Of a DNA stretch of 64,000 nucleotides, positions 58,139-64,000 are shown piece by piece; within the stretch, counting starts at the first letter, position 1; every line of letters starts with the position of its first letter. Under the pieces are notes generated by a model. It saw only the letters and a list, made by a program, of their open reading frames with translations. It was not told the DNA's origin and searched no databases. This DNA is from Rhizobium sp. ASV20. GTDB taxonomy: Bacteria; Pseudomonadota; Alphaproteobacteria; Rhizobiales; Rhizobiaceae. The position numbers and the translations under genes were made by a program. The stretch is from the NCBI RefSeq assembly GCF_016429015.1, contig NZ_JAELTU010000002.1, positions 49,530 to 113,529 on the forward strand, given 5' to 3'.

Positions 58139-59206
58139 GTGAATTGGAAGATGGGAGCAACAGGATTGCTCTTCGCATTGGTATCCGTGAGCACCGCCCA
58201 TGCCGATGTCGGCCGGAACACCTACGATCGCGGAAATTTCAGATCGACCCTCGATTATCTACGTCCGCTGGCAAACCAGGGAGATGCCAACGCCCAGATG
58301 AAACTCGGCCAGATGTACGAGGAAGGCAACGGCGTCGCGAAGAATCTCGCGCTGGCGTTCAGCTGGTACAAAAAGGCGGCCGACCAGGGCCGCGCCGAGG
58401 CGCAGTTCAATATCGGCACCATGTATGATCAGGGCGAAGGGGTGGCCGTAGACAAAAAACAGGCCATCGAGTGGTACAAGAAGGCCGCGGCTCAAGGCCA
58501 TTCCAACGCACAATATAATCTGGCCGTCATGTACGACACGGGTGAAGGTATCCCCCAGGACAAGCCACAGGCTTTCGTCTGGTATCGCAAGGCAGCGGAA
58601 CAGGGTGATATCGACGCGCAATATAATGTCGGCGTCATGTACGATCAGGGCGACGGCACGAGCAAGGACAAGAGCCAGGCCCTCGTCTGGTATCTGAAGG
58701 CAGCCGACCAGGGCAAGGTCGAGGCGCAATACAATCTGGGCATCATGTATCGCGATGGCGAAGGCGTTGGAAAAGACGGCCAGAAAGCCCTCTTCTGGTT
58801 CAGCAAGGCGGCCGATCAGGGAGATGCGGACGCTCAATATAATATTGGTGCGATGTATGCCGACGGTGACGGGATAAAGCAGAACGATCCGGAAGCGATC
58901 ATCTGGTTTTTGAAGGCCGCTGGGCAGGATAATGTCGAGGCGGAATACAACCTAGGCGTAATGTTCCGCGACGGCGAAGGCGTCGCCAAAAACGCCACCC
59001 AGGCCATCTTCTGGTTCGAGCGGGCAGCCGAACATCAATATGCCGACGCAGCCAACAATCTCGGCGTCATGTATCGCGACGGCGATGGCGTCCCGCTCGA
59101 TATGGCGAAAGCCCGGGAATGGTTCCGCAAGGCAAAGAGCCTGGGGTATCAGGGCGACAGCGACGACCAGAATGCCCCCTCGGACACAAGCAGCATCCCG
59201 ATCTGA
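58139..59206 (+). CDS. Secreted Sel1-repeat protein, 8 repeats
   Basis: The 355-aa protein has a signal peptide ('MGATGLLFALVSVSTAHA') and eight Sel1 units (for example 'VEAQYNLGIMYRDGEGVGKD'). The start is a GTG with GAGGGG 6 nt upstream; an ATG four codons later is possible. Its units differ from those of the neighbour ('YNLG.MY' against 'YALGYMY'), so it is not a recent copy. It begins 54 nt after the first Sel1 gene and is probably cotranscribed. Confidence 0.88.
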   Translation: MNWKMGATGLLFALVSVSTAHADVGRNTYDRGNFRSTLDYLRPLANQGDANAQMKLGQMYEEGNGVAKNLALAFSWYKKAADQGRAEAQFNIGTMYDQGEGVAVDKKQAIEWYKKAAAQGHSNAQYNLAVMYDTGEGIPQDKPQAFVWYRKAAEQGDIDAQYNVGVMYDQGDGTSKDKSQALVWYLKAADQGKVEAQYNLGIMYRDGEGVGKDGQKALFWFSKAADQGDADAQYNIGAMYADGDGIKQNDPEAIIWFLKAAGQDNVEAEYNLGVMFRDGEGVAKNATQAIFWFERAAEHQYADAANNLGVMYRDGDGVPLDMAKAREWFRKAKSLGYQGDSDDQNAPSDTSSIPI

Positions 59207-59359
59207 GCAGATCGGAGAGATAGACGTGACTAGCCACTCCATTTGCCGATGACACGGCCCTCATTCGCTGCCGAATCTCGGCAAGCCATGCTACTTCCTG
59301 CAACCTGAAGCACGCTGCGCTGCGACCGGCACGAGCAGCTGTTGAAGGTTGGGGGGATC

Positions 59360-60196
59360 ATGAACTCTGCAGCATCGGACGATCCAATGGCTTCCTTGCC
59401 TCCGCGCCATTTCTGGCGGCGGTTTGGCGCCTATGCGATCGACATCGTCATCTTCCAGATTGTCTTCATCCTGCTGTTTCTCGCACTATCCACCGTGACA
59501 TCCCGGGATCTCACGCTGCCGTTCCTCCGGAAGCAGCAATGCGCTGAAACGACGTCGGGGCCGCTAATTCCGAAGATAGAAGCCGAGTGGCCGCTGCAAT
59601 CAGGCGAAGTGAGAAGCAATCAGCTGTGTCGCATCTCCTGGCTCGGCAGTGGGGGATACACCATCTTCGTTTCGAAGGTCGCTTCGCAGCACGGAAGGAC
59701 GACGTCCATACGCTCGGTCGCAGTGCCGGTAGACGAGAAGGGAGATCCGGTCGATCCGAGCGTTGTCAACAGGCCGACATCCAGCATCGTCCTCCTGCTT
59801 CTGCCTCTAATCTTTGCCTGCTGTTCTGCGGGTGCGAGACGAACGCCCGGCAAGCGGCTGCTCTCGCTGCGCGTGAAGACGCTCGAAGACCGTCCGCTGC
59901 CCCTCGATCTGGCAACGAAGCGGGAGATATTTAAATTTCTGCCGCTCATGCTCATGGCGATCGTCGACCTCTCGAGCCTGCTTCTCGTAAGACCGCTCTC
60001 GCCGCCGATCGAGCAGCTGATCCAGCAGGCCCGCGACTTGAACCTTCTGTCCACGAGCGGTGTTTTCGCGCTGACTGGCGCATTGACGCCTATTCTGTTC
60101 GTTTTCGCGCTCATCTGGTGGGTCTATCCGCTGGTCGTGTGGCGTGGGCAAACTTTGTACGACCGTTTCTGCGACACCAAAGTCGTCAGGGATTGA
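59360..60196 (+). CDS. RDD-family membrane protein
   Basis: The 278-aa protein carries the RDD signatures 'FWRRFGAYAIDIVIFQ' and 'RRTPGKRLLSLRVKTLED'. Between the first two membrane segments is a loop of nearly 90 residues with two Cys ('QQCAETT', 'NQLCRIS'), probably extracytoplasmic. RDD proteins have no general function; some act as transporters. It follows the Sel1 genes on the same strand. The ATG at 59360 has a G-run just upstream; a TTG six codons before is possible. Confidence 0.82.
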   Translation: MNSAASDDPMASLPPRHFWRRFGAYAIDIVIFQIVFILLFLALSTVTSRDLTLPFLRKQQCAETTSGPLIPKIEAEWPLQSGEVRSNQLCRISWLGSGGYTIFVSKVASQHGRTTSIRSVAVPVDEKGDPVDPSVVNRPTSSIVLLLLPLIFACCSAGARRTPGKRLLSLRVKTLEDRPLPLDLATKREIFKFLPLMLMAIVDLSSLLLVRPLSPPIEQLIQQARDLNLLSTSGVFALTGALTPILFVFALIWWVYPLVVWRGQTLYDRFCDTKVVRD

Positions 60197-60303
60197 AGAA
60201 CACCCATGAGATACAGGGATTGCCTTGGTAGCAAAGGGCATGACAGACTGCGGCAGGGCCGGGACATGCTTTGCTTCTTCTTCGTTTCAGAGGTTAGATC
60301 GCC

Positions 60304-60807
60304 GTGAATCCGAAATATGCCGCACTTCCTTCCTCGTTTCGCATGGCGCTGCTCGCCGCAGTCGTCGTTGCGCCGCTGTCGCCTCTGCCGCTGGCGACAA
60401 AGCCGGCTGAGGCCGCGCCCGGTTCATGCTGGTCGTTGCTGCAGAGCAAATTCGGTCCGGAGATCGAAAAATCTGTGAATGAGGCCGACCCGTGCAAGAA
60501 GTTGCCGGGTGTCGATCACAAGGAGAAATTCGAAGTCAAGTCACTCGACGTCTGCGATGGCCCGAACGGCGGTGTCCAGATCAATGCTCACGCAGACATG
60601 GTCTGCAAGTCTCACAGCGTGCTGAAGGCAACCGTCAAAGGCGAACTCGACGCATCCATGACGGTCGATGTCGGCGCGTGTCACATCACCGACCTCCATC
60701 TCGGCATCAACGGCCCGATCGGCGAGCTGATATCATCTGTCGGCGGCCTGCAGGATCTTGCCCGCGGTTTCGCGCAGGCAAAAATCTCAGAGATATGCGG
60801 CAAGTAG
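60304..60807 (+). CDS. Periplasmic six-cysteine protein, unknown
   Basis: The 167-aa product starts at a GTG and has a signal peptide ('MALLAAVVVAPLSPLPLATK' then 'PAEA'). The mature part contains six Cys (in 'GSCWSLL', 'DPCKKLP', 'LDVCDGP', 'MVCKSHS', 'GACHITD' and 'EICGK'), enough for three disulfides. No family recognised. It is last in the Sel1-Sel1-RDD run. Confidence 0.7.
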   Translation: MNPKYAALPSSFRMALLAAVVVAPLSPLPLATKPAEAAPGSCWSLLQSKFGPEIEKSVNEADPCKKLPGVDHKEKFEVKSLDVCDGPNGGVQINAHADMVCKSHSVLKATVKGELDASMTVDVGACHITDLHLGINGPIGELISSVGGLQDLARGFAQAKISEICGK

Positions 60808-60844
60808 TGCAGGAGCCGGCGGCTTCAGCCGGCCCCACTTGCAC
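60807..60844. terminator. Possible terminator between the six-Cys gene and the MFS gene
   Basis: GCCGGC/GCCGGC with a 7-nt loop lies inside an outer GTGCA/TGCAC pairing. T-runs are absent, so it may be only a structure. Confidence 0.4.
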
Positions 60845-60859
60845 CAGATGCGAGCCGGC

Positions 60860-62110
60860 TCAGGTTTGCACGACGCGATCCGCCGGATCAGCACTCTTGA
60901 CGCCGAACCGAACGCCCTTCTTCTCGAAGCCGAATCCGGCAAACACAGCCACGACGACGGCGACGATGCAGGCCACAAGCAGGAGCGCGAGGGCGTAGTC
61001 GCCGCCCCATCGCTTCGCCAATCCAGCCTGGATCGAAGCGTTGCCGGACGCGAGCAGATTACCGAGCTGATAGGCGAAACCGGGGAACGTGCCGCGAACC
61101 TCGTCCGGCGACAATTCGTTGAGATGCACGGGGACGATGCCCCAAGCGCCCTGCACGAAAAGCTGCATCAGGAAAGCGCCGATCGCCAGCATTACCGGCC
61201 CATGTCCATAGACCCAGAGCGGTGCAGCCGGGATCGCCAACAGGGCAGCAACGACGATGGTACGACGCCTGCCGAAGCGCTCTGACAGTGCACCAAAGGA
61301 CAGGCCGCCGACGATCGCGCCGATATTATAGACAATCGCGATGGCCCCGACCGTATAGGAATCATACTGCTTCTGGGTTTCCAGGAAGGTGGGATAAAGA
61401 TCCTGCGTGCCATGACTGAAGAAGTTGAACGCCGTCATCAAAAGAACAGCCCAGATGAACAGCGGAATGTTCTCGCGTAGCACGGTGAGGAACGGTCGCT
61501 GCGGCTTTGATTGCCGCTGCACGAAAGCCGGCGATTCCTGCACGTTGCGCCTAATGTAGAGCACGAGCAGCGCCGGCACCGCTCCCACGATGAACATGCC
61601 GCGCCAGCCGATGATCGGGAACAGCAGGAAAAAGACGATCGAAGCGATCAGATAACCGGAGGGATATCCTGCCTGCAGGATGCCGGACACCAGACCGCGC
61701 GACTCCGCGGGAATGGTCTCCATTGTCAGCGATGCACCCACGCCCCACTCGCCGCCCATGGCGATGCCGAAAAGCGCGCGCAGGACGAGGAACATGGTCA
61801 GTCCCGTCGAAAAACCGGTTAAAAACTCGAAGATCGAGTAGAGCAGCACGTCGATCATCAGAGTGGCACGCCGTCCATAACGGTCGGCCGCAAGGCCGAA
61901 GATCAGCGCGCCCAGCGGACGCATCGCCAGGGTGAGAAAAATCGCGACGGCAACCGCTGGCACGTCCGTATGAAATTCCTCGGCTATGTGTTTGAGAACG
62001 AATACTAATATGAAGAAATCGAAAGCATCCAGCGTCCAGCCCAGATAGGCCGCGATGACGGTGTTTCGTTGCTGGGGGGACAAGGAACGTAAGCTATCCA
62101 ATGCGGTCAT
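60860..62110 (-). CDS. MFS transporter (SHS/sialate-lactate type)
   Basis: The 416-aa protein has 12 membrane segments and the MFS loops 'FGLAADRYGRRATLMID' and 'GALSERFGRRRTIVVAA'. 'AAYLGWTLDAFDFFILVFVL' at the N terminus resembles carboxylate/sialate symporters of the SHS family. Substrate unknown. Two adjacent ATGs (62113, 62110) follow GGAGG; I use the one 6 nt from it. Confidence 0.9.
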   Translation of the reverse strand: MTALDSLRSLSPQQRNTVIAAYLGWTLDAFDFFILVFVLKHIAEEFHTDVPAVAVAIFLTLAMRPLGALIFGLAADRYGRRATLMIDVLLYSIFEFLTGFSTGLTMFLVLRALFGIAMGGEWGVGASLTMETIPAESRGLVSGILQAGYPSGYLIASIVFFLLFPIIGWRGMFIVGAVPALLVLYIRRNVQESPAFVQRQSKPQRPFLTVLRENIPLFIWAVLLMTAFNFFSHGTQDLYPTFLETQKQYDSYTVGAIAIVYNIGAIVGGLSFGALSERFGRRRTIVVAALLAIPAAPLWVYGHGPVMLAIGAFLMQLFVQGAWGIVPVHLNELSPDEVRGTFPGFAYQLGNLLASGNASIQAGLAKRWGGDYALALLLVACIVAVVVAVFAGFGFEKKGVRFGVKSADPADRVVQT

Positions 62111-62395
62111 CATGATCCTCCGACCGGATGGCGGCGGCGAGGCGGGCAATACCGGATGCCGTCGAAAGCTGGGGGAACCCGGCACTGGCCGGGCATGTCG
62201 ACGCTGCGGCCGGCTCCTCCTGTGGCGCCTGCGAGGATCACGCTATGCGGACTTTCAGATCAGCGATAACGCATCGGCCGCCTTTGGGTTGTAACATATT
62301 CGACATCTGCGGCGAACGGAAAAAACCAACATTTCGTTTCCCTTTTGTACTCTCCACCCCTTCACATCTGCACGATCTGTCTCCATATTCGCCCC

Positions 62396-64000
62396 ATGGC
62401 CAAATCACCGAAAAAACCCTCCGCCCCGACCGGTTTCGAAGAGGCGCCGCAAGCGTCGTTTGAAGGTGCGCCGCTCAGCGGCAGCGTCGCCGACTGGGTG
62501 AAGCAGCTCGAAGCGGACGCTGAAATGTCCGGCGTCGAGACGCAGCGTGAGATTGCCTCCAAAGCCGGCAAGCACCGCAAGAAGGTCGAAATTGCCGCCT
62601 CCAAATCCGGGCGCGGCACCTCGATGGGCGGATCGACCGATCCGAAGACCCGCGCCGCTGCTGGCCTCAATCCGGTATCCGGCATGGATACGTCGCTGGA
62701 AAATGCGGCCAATGCAGGCACTGCGGTGACGGCAACTGTTGAGGCGCTGTCGAAATTGATCGAAAGCGGTAACCCGCTCTTCAAGGATGGCAAGCTCTGG
62801 ACGCCGCACCGCCCTGCCCGCCCGGCGAAGTCCGAAGGCGGCATCCAGATCCGCATGGCTTCCGACTACCAGCCCGCCGGCGACCAGCCGACCGCGATCC
62901 GCGATCTGGTCGAAGGTCTCGACAATGGCGACCGCAGCCAGGTTCTGCTCGGTGTTACCGGCTCCGGCAAGACCTTCACCATGGCCAAGGTGATCGAGGC
63001 AACGCAGCGCCCGGCCGTCATCCTCGCGCCGAACAAGACGCTGGCCGCGCAGCTCTATTCCGAATTCAAGAACTTCTTCCCGGACAACGCAGTCGAGTAT
63101 TTCGTCTCCTACTACGACTATTACCAGCCGGAAGCCTACGTGCCGCGCTCGGATACCTTTATCGAGAAGGAAAGCTCGATCAACGAACAGATCGACCGCA
63201 TGCGCCACTCGGCGACGCGTTCGCTGCTGGAACGTGACGATTGCATCATCGTCGCCTCCGTCTCGTGCATTTACGGTATCGGCTCGGTCGAAACCTATAC
63301 GGCGATGACCTTCCAGATGAATGTCGGCGACCGGCTGGATCAGCGCCAGCTTCTGGCCGACCTCGTGGCGCAGCAATACAAGCGTCGCGACATGGATTTC
63401 ATCCGCGGTTCCTTCCGCGTCCGCGGCGACACGATCGAAATCTTCCCGGCCCACTTGGAGGATGCCGCCTGGCGCATCTCCATGTTCGGCGACGAGATCG
63501 ACGCCATCACCGAATTCGACCCCCTCACCGGCCAGAAGACCGGCGACCTGAAATCGGTGAAGATCTACGCCAATTCGCACTATGTCACGCCGCGTCCGAC
63601 GTTGAACGGCGCCATCAAGGCGATCAAGGAAGAGCTGAAGATCCGGCTTGCCGAACTTGAAAAGGCCGGCCGCCTGCTCGAAGCGCAGCGACTGGAACAG
63701 CGCACCCGCTACGATGTCGAAATGCTCGAGGCAACCGGCTCCTGCGCCGGCATCGAGAACTATTCGCGCTATCTGACCGGCCGCAATCCCGGCGAGCCGC
63801 CACCGACCTTGTTTGAATATATTCCTGACAACGCCCTGCTGTTCATCGACGAAAGCCACGTCTCGGTGAGCCAGATCGGCGGCATGTACCGGGGCGACTT
63901 CAGGCGAAAGGCGACGCTGGCCGAATACGGCTTCCGCCTGCCCTCCTGCATGGACAACCGGCCGCTGCGCTTCGAGGAATGGGACGCCATGCGCCCGGAC
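62396..64000 (+). CDS. uvrB: Excinuclease ABC subunit B, N-terminal part
   Basis: The 535 visible codons encode UvrB, which loads onto damaged DNA with UvrA and positions UvrC. Walker A is 'GVTGSGKT' at residues 186-193, and the beta-hairpin region '[15 protein letters not shown]' is clear. The core begins near M154 ('[12 protein letters not shown]'). The roughly 150 residues before it, Lys/Ala/Ser-rich, are absent from E. coli UvrB. The first ATG (62396) has no strong ribosome binding site. The gene runs off the right edge. Confidence 0.95.
   Translation, partial: MAKSPKKPSAPTGFEEAPQASFEGAPLSGSVADWVKQLEADAEMSGVETQREIASKAGKHRKKVEIAASKSGRGTSMGGSTDPKTRAAAGLNPVSGMDTSLENAANAGTAVTATVEALSKLIESGNPLFKDGKLWTPHRPARPAKSEGGIQIRMASDYQPAGDQPTAIRDLVEGLDNGDRSQVLLGVTGSGKTFTMAKVIEATQRPAVILAPNKTLAAQLYSEFKNFFPDNAVEYFVSYYDYYQPEAYVPRSDTFIEKESSINEQIDRMRHSATRSLLERDDCIIVASVSCIYGIGSVETYTAMTFQMNVGDRLDQRQLLADLVAQQYKRRDMDFIRGSFRVRGDTIEIFPAHLEDAAWRISMFGDEIDAITEFDPLTGQKTGDLKSVKIYANSHYVTPRPTLNGAIKAIKEELKIRLAELEKAGRLLEAQRLEQRTRYDVEMLEATGSCAGIENYSRYLTGRNPGEPPPTLFEYIPDNALLFIDESHVSVSQIGGMYRGDFRRKATLAEYGFRLPSCMDNRPLRFEEWDAMRPD

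Noticed and set aside
56495..59206. Tandem DNA repeats or CRISPR-like array
   Set aside because: The periodicity comes from Sel1 protein repeats of about 108 nt; units differ at the DNA level and there are no fixed repeats with unique spacers.
62330..62350. SOS (LexA) box upstream of uvrB
   Set aside because: The best candidate, GTTT-N7-GTAC, misses two of the eight fixed bases of GTTC-N7-GTTC, which is not enough to call.

Overview
The window is a stretch of chromosome from an alphaproteobacterium of the Rhizobiaceae, most likely a Rhizobium. Several things point there: GC-rich coding sequence with few long gaps; a long-N-terminus UvrB; a class II DAHP synthase; a GTG-started MoaA; a PdhS/DivJ/PleC-type histidine kinase; Usg, DUF1289 and DUF2059 proteins; and diverged copies of a roughly 95 bp intergenic repeat. 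I cannot name the species from the sequence alone. No phage, transposase, tRNA, rRNA or CRISPR was seen. The window cuts two genes: nadE at the left edge and uvrB at the right edge.

Region by region. 1-9 kb: nadE, an LTA-synthase/MdoB-like alkaline-phosphatase-fold transferase, a GFA-family zinc protein, class II DAHP synthase, glutathione reductase, a rpiA-DUF2059 pair and gph. 9-16 kb: a periplasmic L,D-transpeptidase, fumC and fumA with a tiny His-rich membrane protein between them, and a diguanylate cyclase. 16-20 kb: a PPOX flavoprotein, an alpha/beta hydrolase divergent from a MarR regulator with two operator-like repeats between them, LtrA and DUF971. 20-27 kb: molybdenum-cofactor genes in two blocks (moaA; mobA-mobB behind a DMT exporter), with a metallo-hydrolase and a large chemoreceptor between them. 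27-33 kb: a giant low-complexity OmpA protein, a polar amino-acid ABC importer without its own ATPase, Usg and DUF2270. 34-40 kb: a TPR-methyltransferase, a GST-ArsR-SRPBCC operon behind two perfect inverted repeats, and an ssuA/ssuDCB sulfonate-sulfur locus. 40-48 kb: a beta-hydroxyacid dehydrogenase, an Lrp regulator, a translationally coupled nuclease-UDG pair, a membrane histidine kinase, dgkA, cobT divergent from cobS, DUF1289 and a retropepsin-like protease. 48-56 kb: a DMT exporter, a folC-GNAT operon, a YadGH-like ABC exporter, a possible orphan small RNA, an extensin-like lipoprotein and a YciA-like thioesterase. 56-64 kb: two secreted Sel1-repeat proteins, an RDD membrane protein and a Cys-rich periplasmic protein in a row, then an MFS transporter and uvrB.

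Most of this is core metabolism and envelope biology in short operons, many joined by ATGA stop/start overlaps. The parts least explained by known biology are the Sel1-Sel1-RDD-Cys-rich run, the orphan + strand terminator near 53.45 kb, and several repeated or palindromic operator candidates: a Pho-box-like repeat near 1 kb, the MarR operators, the GST-ArsR palindromes, and a shared 14-mer ahead of ssuA and ssuD. All family assignments come from reading motifs and lengths. No database search was possible.
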